Shown here: piece after piece, positions 36,206 through 45,434 of the stretch | How positions within the stretch are numbered: the stretch's first letter is position 1 | Layout: each line of letters starts with the position of its first letter | Source of the DNA: an uncultured Kordia sp. | Lineage (GTDB): Bacteria; Bacteroidota; Bacteroidia; Flavobacteriales; Flavobacteriaceae | Length of the DNA: 64,000 bases | Direction: 5' to 3' | NCBI RefSeq assembly: GCF_947489565.1 | Contig: NZ_CANLEA010000010.1 | Span: 124,001 to 188,000, forward strand | Program-made: the position numbers and the translations under genes | Notes under the pieces: model-generated | The model's input: only the letters and a program-made list of their open reading frames with translations | Databases searched by the model: none | Told to the model about the DNA's origin: nothing

Positions 36206-36919
36206 ATGCAAGCATCGAACGGAATTTTATATTTAATTCCAACCACTTTAGGAGATAACGAACCTTTAGAAGTATTGCCGTTATCTGTAAAGAAAGTCAT
36301 TGAAGCCACCAATCATTTTATTGTTGAAAATGAAAAAACTGCGCGCCGATTTATTAAAAAGATCACGCCAAAAAAAGTACAGCCTTTATTGGAACTGTAT
36401 GTATTAAACAAATACACACAAGATCAAGAATTGCCCGCATTTTTAGAAGCTATTTTTCAAGGAAAAAATGTAGGATTGCTTTCAGAAGCTGGCTGTCCTG
36501 GTGTTGCAGATCCTGGTTCGGAGATTGTAAAGATTGCTCATGAAAAAGGAATTCGTGTGGTTCCACTCGTTGGTCCATCTTCCATATTAATGGCGATGAT
36601 GGCATCTGGTATGAACGGGCAAAATTTTGCATTTAACGGATATTTACCTATTGATAAAGATGAACGTAAACGCGCGATTAAACAATTAGAAAAACGTGCT
36701 GGTGATTTACAACAATCGCAAGCATTTATAGAAACTCCGTATCGAAATGATAAATTGTTAGCCGATTTAATCGCTACACTTTCTGGAAATACACGTTTGT
36801 GCGTTGCTTGCGATATTACACTTGCTACAGAATACATTCGCACTTTGACGATCAATGAATGGAAAAAGACTTCGGTGAATTTACACAAGCGACCAACGAT
36901 GTTTATTTTGGATAAGTAG
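36206..36919 (+). CDS. Tetrapyrrole-methylase-fold SAM methyltransferase (RsmI-like)
   Basis: 237 residues, shorter than E. coli RsmI (about 286). It has GILYLIPTTLGDNEPLEVL at the start and SEAGCPGVADPGSEIVKIA, which matches the RsmI active region, and LVGPSSILMAMMASG. RsmI 2'-O-methylates C1402 of 16S rRNA; this short version is common in flavobacteria and its target is less certain. A 47-base copy of its 3' end lies about 360 bases downstream. Confidence 0.88.
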   Translation: MQASNGILYLIPTTLGDNEPLEVLPLSVKKVIEATNHFIVENEKTARRFIKKITPKKVQPLLELYVLNKYTQDQELPAFLEAIFQGKNVGLLSEAGCPGVADPGSEIVKIAHEKGIRVVPLVGPSSILMAMMASGMNGQNFAFNGYLPIDKDERKRAIKQLEKRAGDLQQSQAFIETPYRNDKLLADLIATLSGNTRLCVACDITLATEYIRTLTINEWKKTSVNLHKRPTMFILDK

Positions 36920-36933
36920 ATTTTTAGAACGCT
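36887..36933. repeat. Duplicated segment, copy A (3' end of RsmI-like gene)
   Basis: A 47-base segment spanning the end and stop of the RsmI-like gene, repeated at 37251-37297 with only a few differences (for example the ends GATAAGTAG and GATAAATAG). Confidence 0.85.
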
Positions 36934-37250
36934 GCGCTTTTAGATTTTTGGACGCGCGCTGCGCTTTTGTTTATTTGTTTTTCTGTTGATTTGTTATTCG
37001 AAAATACTTTTACAGTTAAAATTTTCTAAACGTCACTTCGAGTGATTTTTGATAGAAAATTGTATCGAGAAGTACTACGATCCGAGTTGTAGTTTCCATA
37101 CTGAGCCTATTGACTTGCATATCTAAACTAAATTGTTAAACTTTTAAATAACCATATTCCTTAGAGCATAGTTTTAATCACCAATATGATCTTGAGAAAG
37201 TTTCGAGAATTTTTTAAGTTCTTTCTGGTAAACATTTTCAACTGAACTAA

Positions 37251-37297
37251 AAGCGATCTACCATGTTTATTTTGGATAAATAGATTTTTAGAACGCT
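37251..37297. repeat. Duplicated segment, copy B (RsmI-gene 3' end)
   Basis: Second copy of the segment at 36887-36933, now in non-coding DNA. See copy A. Confidence 0.85.
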
Positions 37298-37453
37298 AAC
37301 GCTTTTAGAACGCTTTGCTGTTAGACCGCTAACGCTTTTAGATTTTTGGTATTACTTTAGGATTTTGATTCTTAGATGATACAGCACATCAAAATTTAAC
37401 TTAAAATTATGAAATACACTACATTCGGTTTTTACTAAAATGTATGTAAAATA

Positions 37454-37487
37454 AAAAACCTCAGCATGTTTCCATACTGAGGTTTTT
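37454..37487 (-). terminator. Rho-independent terminator (bidirectional-looking)
   Basis: An AAAAACCTCAG / CTGAGGTTTTT stem with a 12-base loop; T-runs on both strands. It sits 40 bases past the stop of the minus-strand transglycosylase-like gene. Confidence 0.85.
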
Positions 37488-37526
37488 ATATATAATGTTA
37501 ACCAAATTTGAGTACAACCAACTAAA

Positions 37527-38165
37527 CTATACTCTTGCTTTCTTGTTAGCTTTGATTGATGAAACATCATATCCAGCAAATCGCTTCATATAATATTTCA
37601 CAGTCGTACCATACGCGTCAGAAAACCCATGTTGTCCTCCGCTTCTTAAATACTTCTTTACGCTTCCTGGTCCAGCTAAATGTGCCGCAGCCAAAATTCC
37701 TGACTCTGTCACAATTACACCGTTGATTCTTTTACCAACTGAGCGTTTAATGTCTCTTCTAAGAATCCACTTATTCCTTGAGGCGTTGGCTTCAAAGGCT
37801 TTCTCTTGTAGTTTTGGATCTTTTAAGAATGCTTGCGGATTATAAATTCCGATAAGTTCTAATGTTCCTTTTCCAAACTGGTACTTTCCGAGATAACCTA
37901 AGGTATTTACCACAAAGTAATTTCCCTGAGATTCTTTAAATGCTACTGCTTCTTTAAAGCCCAAATATCTTTGTCCTGTAAACGGAATTGGTGCTTCCTC
38001 GAAGTAGTCGTCATCTATGGGGTTTACTGTATACAGCTCAGATGACGTTTTATGATTTTCAATATTATTTTTAAGAACGTTGGCTTCTTTTGACGAAGTG
38101 AAACCGAAACTTACAAATGTTAAAATAGCTATTAAAATTGAGAATTTTATTGCTCTTTTTCCCAT
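37527..38165 (-). CDS. Lytic-transglycosylase-like exported protein
   Basis: 212 residues. A hydrophobic N-terminus (KFSILIAILTFVSFGFT) suggests export. The segment GFKEAVAFKESQGNYFVVNTLGYLGKYQFG contains the Glu-Ser pair typical of goose-lysozyme-like transglycosylases (E in KESQG), and QFGKGTLELIG follows. Bacteroidota homologues are often annotated as peptidoglycan-binding LysM proteins. It probably cleaves peptidoglycan; it is the first in a minus-strand run (stop 108 bases before the DUF2279 gene). Confidence 0.7.
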   Translation of the reverse strand: MGKRAIKFSILIAILTFVSFGFTSSKEANVLKNNIENHKTSSELYTVNPIDDDYFEEAPIPFTGQRYLGFKEAVAFKESQGNYFVVNTLGYLGKYQFGKGTLELIGIYNPQAFLKDPKLQEKAFEANASRNKWILRRDIKRSVGKRINGVIVTESGILAAAHLAGPGSVKKYLRSGGQHGFSDAYGTTVKYYMKRFAGYDVSSIKANKKARV

Positions 38166-38273
38166 AAAAATTGATTTCTTTAAGACTTACTAATCCGAGA
38201 ATTAAGCTTAAAATTTCAGCGTGCAAATATACGACACTTTTTATTAAAACCAAATATATTCGTTAAAGTTGTG

Positions 38274-39182
38274 TTAAAAGTAGATTGAATGGAACTTAAC
38301 TTTTCCTAAACTATTGATTTCCAATGTTGGAGCAGGAATTTTAATAAAATTAATAACGTCAAAAAGACTATTAAGAAACTTCGATTTTGTCTTTATTTTT
38401 GTTAAATCAATGTCAATACTGAAATAAAACTGACGAAAACGTTTGATTTCTGGAAAAATTTCACGCTGTGTCTCTATAGTTCCAGCCACTAAACCATCGG
38501 CTCCGTAGCCAAAAGCAACATTGAACCATTTTGGGATTTTACTTTGTTTGAAAAACGAATGCACATTTGCACTCAACCAATAGGTTTGTCCGTTGTAGTC
38601 TTTAAGTGTTTCTTCTAGAAAACCATCACCCAATTTATTTGGACGTAATTCCGCAAAACGTGTTCGATGAAAAGAATACTTCAATTTGATACGTTGTTCG
38701 TTCCACAATAACTCTTGTCCGACGTATAAGCCTGTTCCGAGTCCATTTGCGAGCACATCTCCCCAAGAAGCTCCCCATTCAGCAGAATATCCATCCATGA
38801 CTTCTACAGCAGTTAAAAAGCCAAATCCGAGCGTTGCTCCAAAAATCAATTGATTCTTTTTAGAAACTCCACTCCATCTAAGCACCTCAGCTCCAATGTT
38901 TCCCACATAATACGAGGTAAATACATGACCTGCTTTGTCCATCTGTAACCATTCATTGTTATCATTTATAAACTTAAAAGAAGAGCGTGGAAAATCTGCA
39001 TACCAAATTCTGTCCAAACCAATTAATGTAGCTGTTGCCAACGAAGCTTCTGTAATGGCTACAAAATTACGTCGTGGTTTGTGCAAGCTATCTGAAGCTA
39101 CCCAAAAATTAGGTGGCGTCAATTGCGCACTCGCAGTATTTGCGATACAGAGTATGAAGAGGAATCGTAAAAGTAGTTTCAT
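38274..39182 (-). CDS. DUF2279 family protein
   Basis: 302 residues with a signal peptide ending SAQ. The segment MDKAGHVFTSYYVGNIGAE and GFGFLTAVEVMDGYSAEWG with ASWGDVLANGLG matches the DUF2279 family of predicted periplasmic/outer-membrane proteins, possibly beta-barrel-like. The function is unknown. It begins three bases after the end of the MltG-like gene, so the two share a transcript. Confidence 0.8.
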   Translation of the reverse strand: MKLLLRFLFILCIANTASAQLTPPNFWVASDSLHKPRRNFVAITEASLATATLIGLDRIWYADFPRSSFKFINDNNEWLQMDKAGHVFTSYYVGNIGAEVLRWSGVSKKNQLIFGATLGFGFLTAVEVMDGYSAEWGASWGDVLANGLGTGLYVGQELLWNEQRIKLKYSFHRTRFAELRPNKLGDGFLEETLKDYNGQTYWLSANVHSFFKQSKIPKWFNVAFGYGADGLVAGTIETQREIFPEIKRFRQFYFSIDIDLTKIKTKSKFLNSLFDVINFIKIPAPTLEINSLGKVKFHSIYF

Positions 39183-39185
39183 CTA

Positions 39186-39761
39186 CTATTGTTGCGTTTG
39201 TTTTTGACTGTTTTTAACCATATAGTCTCTAAAAGCTTCCGCAGTTGTGCTCCATGGCATTTTGTACGTACCAGGCTTGTAAATGGCGCTGTCTTTCAGT
39301 TTTTTTTCTTGAATCAGTTTTTTTAAAAACATTGTATTCTCCATGACAGAAGTTAACTGTTTCTCTGTTGCTTCAATATATGTAGAAACCTCTGCTGCAA
39401 TTTCCTGAGATTTATTCGTATTTGGAATGATTACATCTACCAGAATACCTTTGTTTAAAAGTGTTTTTACAAGATCATTACTATTCATTCCTTTTCGGAT
39501 GATGTACTTCCCTCCTTTTACACGTTTTTTATATCCTAGTTTTTTTGCCAAGGTTTCAAACGCTTCCATATCATTTAACAAAGGTTCTAATTCCCCTTTT
39601 ACATATTTAAAATCGGCATCTGATGGAATATAAATATATGCTACTTCGTTATTGAAAGCTGTAATCGGTTTGAATATCGTTTGAGAGATGTTATACATGA
39701 TATAGCAACCACCAAGGATTCCCAGAATCAAAATTCCAATCAATATTTTACGTATGTACAT
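39186..39761 (-). CDS. MltG homologue truncated before the catalytic domain
   Basis: 191 residues. The start (MYIRKILIGILILGILGG, one TM helix) and the N-terminal LysM-like region (AYIYIPSDADFKYVKGEL, VKGGKYIIRKGMNSNDLV) match endolytic transglycosylase MltG, normally about 345 residues. The protein ends shortly after PGTYKMPWSTTAEAFRDYM, just before the domain that would carry the catalytic Glu. The next gene starts three bases downstream, so no remnant of the missing half is present. It may be a non-enzymatic paralogue or a recent truncation. Gene order (dapF, GNAT, this gene) is what I expect for mltG in flavobacteria. Confidence 0.7.
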   Translation of the reverse strand: MYIRKILIGILILGILGGCYIMYNISQTIFKPITAFNNEVAYIYIPSDADFKYVKGELEPLLNDMEAFETLAKKLGYKKRVKGGKYIIRKGMNSNDLVKTLLNKGILVDVIIPNTNKSQEIAAEVSTYIEATEKQLTSVMENTMFLKKLIQEKKLKDSAIYKPGTYKMPWSTTAEAFRDYMVKNSQKQTQQ

Positions 39762-40283
39762 TTAGTCGAGTTTTTGATATAGGAGTTCACTTTTAAATTC
39801 GCCATTGACAAATGTCCAATCTTTTTTGATGCCTGCTTGTTGAAAACCTAAACTTTCAAACAGCTTGATACTTGCTTCATTATCTTCCACGATGTTTGCA
39901 TAAAGCTGATGTACATGCAAATGTTTGAAAGCATATTTACAGACCAATTGCAAGGCTTCTTTTCCGTATCCTTTGTATCTGAATTCTTTTTTTGCAATTA
40001 ATAATCCGACACCGACACGTCTATTTTTCGGATCGAACTCAAAAAGATCAATTAAACCAATGTTTTCCTTTTTGTTGCTCACCATCACCAAACGCAATTG
40101 TTTTGCTTCATAGATATCTTGATGTGCATTTTCTAGATATTGCTTGATTAAAAATCGTGAATATGGCGTTTGTGTAGCACTGATTTCCCAGATAGTTTCA
40201 TCATTTTCTATTTCGTAGATAAAATCTAAATCCTCAGGTTCTAGTGCGCGTAGGTATAATTTTTCACCAGTAAGTGTTAGCAT
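39762..40283 (-). CDS. GNAT family N-acetyltransferase, RimJ/RimL-like
   Basis: 173 residues. The motif EDLDFIYEIENDETIWEIS and LIAKKEFRYKGYGKEALQL (acetyl-CoA loop with GYGKEA) is typical of ribosomal-protein or small-molecule acetyltransferases of the RimJ type. It overlaps the dapF stop by 7 bases and adjoins the MltG-like gene with no gap. Substrate unknown. Confidence 0.9.
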   Translation of the reverse strand: MLTLTGEKLYLRALEPEDLDFIYEIENDETIWEISATQTPYSRFLIKQYLENAHQDIYEAKQLRLVMVSNKKENIGLIDLFEFDPKNRRVGVGLLIAKKEFRYKGYGKEALQLVCKYAFKHLHVHQLYANIVEDNEASIKLFESLGFQQAGIKKDWTFVNGEFKSELLYQKLD

Positions 40284-41056
40284 GAAATTTCTCCTTTAAA
40301 TACTTGTGTTGCTTTTCCTTTTAAAAAGATATTTTTATATGAGTTTGTATCATATTCATACGATACTTTTAATGTACCACCTTCAACCTGTAATACAACT
40401 TCGTTTGCGGTAGTTTCTTGTAAATGATGCATTGCCAAAGCTACTGCAGTCACTCCAGTTCCGCAAGAGAGCGTTTCATCTTCCACACCTCTTTCATAGG
40501 TACGAACTCTAAATTCAGCATCTGAAATCTTCTTGACAAAATTCACATTGGACCCTTCTTCAAAATAGGGTGCTCCATAACGAATTTCAGCGCCTTCTTT
40601 TTTGATATCAAATTTTTCAATTCCTTCCTTAAATGTGACATGATGTGGCGAACCTGTATCCAAAAACACATAACCTTCATGATCTTCAATTGTAGCGACA
40701 TCTTGCATTTGCAAATGTACCATATCGCCATCAATCGTTGCATAATGTTTTCCATCAATTGCTATAAATGTAGTTTCTTGCTGAATGACTCCGAGAAAAT
40801 TAGCGAAAGCTACCATACATCGTCCACCATTTCCACACATAGAACTTTCGTTTCCATCTGAATTATAGTACACCATTTTAAAGTCACAATCCGCATCATT
40901 TTCCAAAAGGATCAAACCGTCGGCGCCAATGCCAAATTTTCGGTCACACAAATGGTGTACAAGTTTGGTATCATTTTTGGGAAAGATATCTTGTCGATTA
41001 TCGATCAAGACGAAATCATTTCCAGTTCCTTGATATTTATAAAAAGATAGTGTCAT
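40277..41056 (-). CDS. dapF: Diaminopimelate epimerase
   Basis: 259 residues. The two catalytic cysteines are visible in SSMCGNGGRCMV and ETLSCGTGVTA. It converts LL- to meso-diaminopimelate for lysine and peptidoglycan synthesis. The N-terminal YQGTGNDFVLIDN motif is also typical. It heads a minus-strand run (GNAT, MltG-like, DUF2279). Confidence 0.97.
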   Translation of the reverse strand: MTLSFYKYQGTGNDFVLIDNRQDIFPKNDTKLVHHLCDRKFGIGADGLILLENDADCDFKMVYYNSDGNESSMCGNGGRCMVAFANFLGVIQQETTFIAIDGKHYATIDGDMVHLQMQDVATIEDHEGYVFLDTGSPHHVTFKEGIEKFDIKKEGAEIRYGAPYFEEGSNVNFVKKISDAEFRVRTYERGVEDETLSCGTGVTAVALAMHHLQETTANEVVLQVEGGTLKVSYEYDTNSYKNIFLKGKATQVFKGEISC

Positions 41057-41328
41057 TTATTGCATTTGATGGCAACAAAAGTACAAAATAAAAGATAGGA
41101 AATTGTAAAGGAATGGGGTTAGAAAATCACAATTTTATAAGAATCCGTTTGAATCCGATAAAGTGTAAATCATATTCCTTTTAAGTTCATTTTAACAGAC
41201 TTATTAAAATTGAGTTAAAGTGTCGTTAAAGTTAAAATACAGCTACAATAAATATGTAATTTTAAGTGTTAAAAGAAGACAAAGACATTAGAATTATTCA
41301 TAAATATTAACAAATTAAATAACTAAAT

Positions 41329-42747
41329 ATGAAAAAATTTGCAAGTTTACTATTGGTTTCTGTTTTAGGAGGCGTTATTAGTATTGGAGCTTATAAATTT
41401 TTTTCAGAATCCCCTGAAAAAGTTGAACAAGCTTCAGTTTTTGAACAAACATCATACATTCCTACAAATTTTGTAAACAATCCGACAACGGAAAAGACTA
41501 CTACAAATGCTGCCAATGCAGGTATCGATTTTACGGTAGCAGCTGAAAAGACGGTGAATGCAGTTGTGCACGTTAAGAATAAAGTGACCAGAGTTGCCCC
41601 AAGAAGCATTTGGGACTTATATAATGGTACAGGAAGACCTGAAACTCAAATTGGAACTGGTTCTGGAGTAATTATTACGCCTGACGGACATATTGTTACC
41701 AACAATCACGTGATTAAAGGTTCTAACGAAATTCAAGTTACCTTAAATGATAATAAAAATTATGTCGCTACTGTAATAGGAACAGATCCTAATATGGATA
41801 TTGCCTTATTAAAGATTGAAGCTGAAGAAGAGTTACCTTATATATCTTTCGGAAATTCAGACAATGCCAAAATTGGCGAATGGGTTTTAGCCGTTGGAAA
41901 TCCTTTTAATTTAACTTCTACGGTTACTGCGGGAATTATTAGCGCTAAAGGAAGAGATTTAAACGAAGGTGATAATTTAAGTCAATCATTTATTCAAACA
42001 GATGCTGCTGTAAATCCGGGGAATTCTGGAGGAGCATTGGTAAATACGAATGGTGAATTGATTGGAATTAATACAGCTATTACCTCACAAACAGGTTCAT
42101 ACATTGGATATTCATTTGCGGTTCCAAGTAATATTGCTCAAAAAATTGTAGCTGATTTATTAGAATTTGGCGATGTACAAAAAGGATTGCTAGGCGTTTC
42201 TGGTGGTTCATTAAATTCAGTGGTTGCAGAAAGAATTGGCACTACAGAAACAGAAGGTTTTTATGTTGGAAAGGTATTTGCGGAATCTGGAGCAGAAAAA
42301 GCAGGAATTCAAGAAGGTGATGTTATTAAGAAATTAGATGAAGTAAAAGTTTCGAGCTTTGCTGATTTGTCAGGCTATTTAAGCTCAAAGCGTCCTGGAG
42401 ATATTGTGAATGTTACAGTTTTACGAAATAGCGATTACGAAACAATGCCTGTTACTTTAACAAAGGAAGAAGAAGCAACTTCTGTAAAGTTAATGAACAT
42501 GCGCTTAGAGAATTTAGACGAAGAAAATGATTTGGGCTACGGTTTAAAAGTTACAGATAATAGCAACAAACAATTATCTCAAGAACTTGGTATTACGCCA
42601 GGATATATCTTGGTGGAAGTCAACGGAAAAAAAGTACAATCTGTGCAAGGTTTGAAGAATTTTCTCGACAAATATGGTGAGGATCAAGTTCGCATCTTAG
42701 CATTCTTAAATCCGAAAGGACAATACGAGCGTTTTATCTTTCGATAA
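41329..42747 (+). CDS. Do/DegP-like serine protease with PDZ domains
   Basis: 472 residues. A membrane/signal segment at the N-terminus is followed by the trypsin-like domain with His127 (TNNHVIKG), Asp157 (NMDIALL) and Ser233 (PGNSGGALV). Two PDZ domains follow (about 275-375 and 385-472). Such proteases degrade or refold damaged envelope proteins. A terminator hairpin at 42774-42809 lies just after. Gene name (degP/degQ) cannot be fixed. Confidence 0.95.
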   Translation: MKKFASLLLVSVLGGVISIGAYKFFSESPEKVEQASVFEQTSYIPTNFVNNPTTEKTTTNAANAGIDFTVAAEKTVNAVVHVKNKVTRVAPRSIWDLYNGTGRPETQIGTGSGVIITPDGHIVTNNHVIKGSNEIQVTLNDNKNYVATVIGTDPNMDIALLKIEAEEELPYISFGNSDNAKIGEWVLAVGNPFNLTSTVTAGIISAKGRDLNEGDNLSQSFIQTDAAVNPGNSGGALVNTNGELIGINTAITSQTGSYIGYSFAVPSNIAQKIVADLLEFGDVQKGLLGVSGGSLNSVVAERIGTTETEGFYVGKVFAESGAEKAGIQEGDVIKKLDEVKVSSFADLSGYLSSKRPGDIVNVTVLRNSDYETMPVTLTKEEEATSVKLMNMRLENLDEENDLGYGLKVTDNSNKQLSQELGITPGYILVEVNGKKVQSVQGLKNFLDKYGEDQVRILAFLNPKGQYERFIFR

Positions 42748-42773
42748 AAAAGTGCCATCTCTATATATAGTTG

Positions 42774-42809
42774 AAAAGCGAGACACCTATAAAGTGCCTC
42801 GCTTTTTTT
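42774..42809 (+). terminator. Rho-independent terminator after the serine protease
   Basis: AAAAGCGAG stem paired with CTCGCTTTT, extended by CAC/GTG around a small loop, and a T-run. Located 27 bases past the stop. Confidence 0.85.
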
Positions 42810-42868
42810 ATTTTATTACATTCGTTTTGTAATGAATTATTTCTTTTAAACAACTGTATTCAAACTGT

Positions 42869-43483
42869 TTATTCATTTTTCAACTCTCCAATTAGGTAAG
42901 TATCACCAGAATCAAACCCAGCTCCGAAATTTAATTTTTCTCTTTCTTTAATTACATTAAGTAGTCCGAACTTTTTGCTTTTATAGGTTAAGAATTGACT
43001 CTTCAACTCTTTCATCGCCTGACTTACAAGCAAATTCAAAATTCCATTGAATACCAAAACTTCGTAATTCCCTGTCAATCCGTTCTGTATTTTGATAGCA
43101 TCAATTTTTTCAAAATCATCGAGTAATAAATAACGTCTGTTGGGTAAATATTCGGGATCGCAAGCCCAATCAACATCTTCACTAGGCAAAAGACTAGAAC
43201 CAGCTATATAAACAGCTGTTTTACTTTGTCCATTATCTACATCAGGAAAAGATACTTCGGAAAGCCCAAAGTAAATTGATTTTATCCCTATCGGAATAGG
43301 CTCTTTTTCTAAAACCTCAACAAGCCAACCTTTAAACTTTTCCAATAGTCCATTAATATTTATTTCAACGATTGGTAAATTATTGACTGACAATAATTTT
43401 TCAATTTGCTCATAACCAGTTAGCAAATCAGTCTTTTTTCTTATTTGACTATTTAATAAATCGTCTATTTCGCTCCAATCCAT
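42869..43483 (-). CDS. Hypothetical soluble protein
   Basis: 204 residues with no signal peptide or membrane segment. The N-terminus (MDWSEIDDLLNSQIRKKTD) is helical, followed by a beta-rich middle (SEVSFPDVDNGQSKTAVYI) and a Cys-bearing segment near residue 125 (EDVDWACDPEYLPNRRYLL). No family is recognised; SMI1/KNR4-type immunity proteins come to mind because of the acidic helices, but no characteristic motif is present. It is convergent with the Do-like protease and divergent from gapdh. Confidence 0.5.
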   Translation of the reverse strand: MDWSEIDDLLNSQIRKKTDLLTGYEQIEKLLSVNNLPIVEININGLLEKFKGWLVEVLEKEPIPIGIKSIYFGLSEVSFPDVDNGQSKTAVYIAGSSLLPSEDVDWACDPEYLPNRRYLLLDDFEKIDAIKIQNGLTGNYEVLVFNGILNLLVSQAMKELKSQFLTYKSKKFGLLNVIKEREKLNFGAGFDSGDTYLIGELKNE

Positions 43484-43709
43484 TTAGCTTTTCTATATAT
43501 TCTAGATTTAATCATTGTTAAAACTATAGGAATCACATGTAAAATCAAAGTAGCCGTTAAAATTTTAATGTATGAAATCAAGTATTTATAAATAGTTTAC
43601 TTTCAATTTCTTTCAAGAATTTAGAGATTTAGTGTAGATCAAAAAATCTTTACTCAAAAACATACTAAAAAAACTTTTTTATTTATTTACGAAAACGTTT
43701 GAAATTGTA

Positions 43710-43717
43710 TACTTTTG
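43710..43717 (+). promoter_or_regulatory. Candidate -7 promoter motif upstream of the GAPDH gene
   Basis: TACTTTTG fits the TAnnTTTG -7 motif of Bacteroidota sigma factors. No convincing TTTG -33 motif is at the right distance. The start codon is 38 bases downstream. Confidence 0.4.
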
Positions 43718-43754
43718 CGCAAAATTGTAAACACAACTACACAAACGTAAGACT

Positions 43755-45203
43755 ATGAGTTTTAATGAAATTTACGAAAAGGAACTCACTTTTCAAGCAG
43801 ATAGAAGACGTGCTACTGTTGAATTTATAAAGAATGTAAGCGATTTATGGTACGATAAATCCATTGAGCTTGTTCTTTTTAGAAATCAACTAATTGACAG
43901 AAATGTTAGTGAAATTTTAAATCTTCACGAATATGCAGGTCAATTTGTACAAAAACCTATCTCAATTTTTGATACTGTAGAAATTGCACAAGCAATAGCT
44001 AAGATTGATTTACCGCCATCTAAAATTGATATCGGGAAATTAACGTATGAGTATCACTTAGAAGACAATCAGTATGCAAATGCAACTTCGTTTGTAGTTG
44101 ATAAGTTGAAAGACGCTAAAAAATCTTCTGAAATTACACCAAAAGATGTTGTTTTATATGGTTTTGGTCGTATTGGACGTTTATTGGCAAGAGAATTAAT
44201 GACACGTACTGGACGTGGAAACCAATTGCGTTTACGTGCTATTGTAACACGTGGTAAAGTTGATGCTACGGTACTAGAGAAAAGAGCTTCTTTGTTGCGT
44301 AACGACTCTGTTCACGGAGAATTCCCTGGAACGGTTGGTATTGATGTTGAAAATTCAGCATTAATCATTAATGGAACTACGGTTCATATTATTTCTGCAA
44401 ACGGACCAGAAGAAATAGATTATACAAGCTACGGAATTAAAGATGCTTTAATTATTGATAATACAGGTGCTTTTAGAGATAAAGAAGCGTTGGAAAGACA
44501 CTTAGTTCCTAATGGTGCAGAGAAAGTATTATTAACGGCTCCTGGAAAAGGTGTTCCAAATATTGTATATGGAGTAAATCATAAAGAGCACAATCCTGAT
44601 GAAGTAAAAGTTTGGTCTGCTGCTTCTTGTACCACAAATGCAATTACACCAGTTTTAAAAGTAATTGAAGATTCTTTTGGATTGAGTCACGGACACTTAG
44701 AAACAATTCACGCATATACCAACGATCAGAATTTGGTAGATAATATGCACAAAAAATACCGTCGTGGTAGAGCTGCAGCTTTAAACATGGTAATTACAGA
44801 AACAGGTGCTGGAAAAGCAGTTTCTAAAGCATTGCCATCATTGGAAGGGAAATTGACTTCAAATGCAATTCGTGTTCCTGTACCAAACGGATCTTTAGCA
44901 ATTTTGAACTTAGAAGTTGAAAATGCTACTTCTTTAGAAGGTGTAAATACTATTTTAAAGAAATATGCTTTAGAAGGTGACTTGGTAGAGCAAATCAAAT
45001 ATGAATTAAGTGACGAATTGGTTTCTTCTGACATTGTAGGTTCTTCGGCGCCATCAATTTTTGATAGCAAAGCAACCATCGTTCGTGAAGGTGGAAAAAA
45101 CATCATTTTATATGTTTGGTATGATAATGAGTATGGATATTCTCACCAAGTAATGCGCTTAGCAAAATATATTTCGAAAGTAAGACGTTTTACATATTAC
45201 TAG
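43755..45203 (+). CDS. Glyceraldehyde-3-phosphate dehydrogenase, long form
   Basis: 482 residues, about 130 longer than the usual 335; the extra N-terminal 130 residues are of the Bacteroidota long-GAPDH kind. The Rossmann part starts near VVLYGFGRIGRLLARELM, the catalytic Cys is Cys292 in AASCTTNAITP, and HTIHAYTND and GRAAALNM follow. It oxidises glyceraldehyde-3-phosphate in glycolysis or runs in gluconeogenesis with NADP. A terminator hairpin at 45225-45256 follows. Confidence 0.95.
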   Translation: MSFNEIYEKELTFQADRRRATVEFIKNVSDLWYDKSIELVLFRNQLIDRNVSEILNLHEYAGQFVQKPISIFDTVEIAQAIAKIDLPPSKIDIGKLTYEYHLEDNQYANATSFVVDKLKDAKKSSEITPKDVVLYGFGRIGRLLARELMTRTGRGNQLRLRAIVTRGKVDATVLEKRASLLRNDSVHGEFPGTVGIDVENSALIINGTTVHIISANGPEEIDYTSYGIKDALIIDNTGAFRDKEALERHLVPNGAEKVLLTAPGKGVPNIVYGVNHKEHNPDEVKVWSAASCTTNAITPVLKVIEDSFGLSHGHLETIHAYTNDQNLVDNMHKKYRRGRAAALNMVITETGAGKAVSKALPSLEGKLTSNAIRVPVPNGSLAILNLEVENATSLEGVNTILKKYALEGDLVEQIKYELSDELVSSDIVGSSAPSIFDSKATIVREGGKNIILYVWYDNEYGYSHQVMRLAKYISKVRRFTYY

Positions 45204-45224
45204 TAGAAGACACTATATAATATA

Positions 45225-45256
45225 AAAAAGAGTCTCTATTATGGGACTCTTTTTTT
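45225..45256 (+). terminator. Rho-independent terminator after GAPDH
   Basis: AAAAAGAGTC paired with GACTCTTTTT (10-base stem, 10-base loop) with a T-run at 45250-45256, 22 bases past the stop codon. Confidence 0.9.
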
Positions 45257-45434
45257 ATACCTAAATAGCCTAGAAATACATTCAGAAGGCAATTTTAAGA
45301 AATATACAGAATTATAGAGATGATCTTAGAAGCATTTTAAATCTTAATTATCGAGTAAATCTCTTTAAAATTCATACAATAAATAAAAATATCTTCGTTT
45401 ATTTGTCAACTCTTATTTTAAACATGAAAAGACG

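Larger units (their letters stand above)
36920..37526. other. Gene-free region with short repeats
   Basis: 607 bases with no supported gene. It holds the AACGCTGCGCTTTTAGA and GCTAACGCTTTTAGA-like repeats (36929-36965 and 37291-37350), part of an ACTTCGAG/CGAGAAGT-type palindromic element near 37032-37073, and a 47-base duplicate of the RsmI-gene 3' end at 37251-37297. A terminator at 37454-37487 serves the minus-strand gene. Confidence 0.7.
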
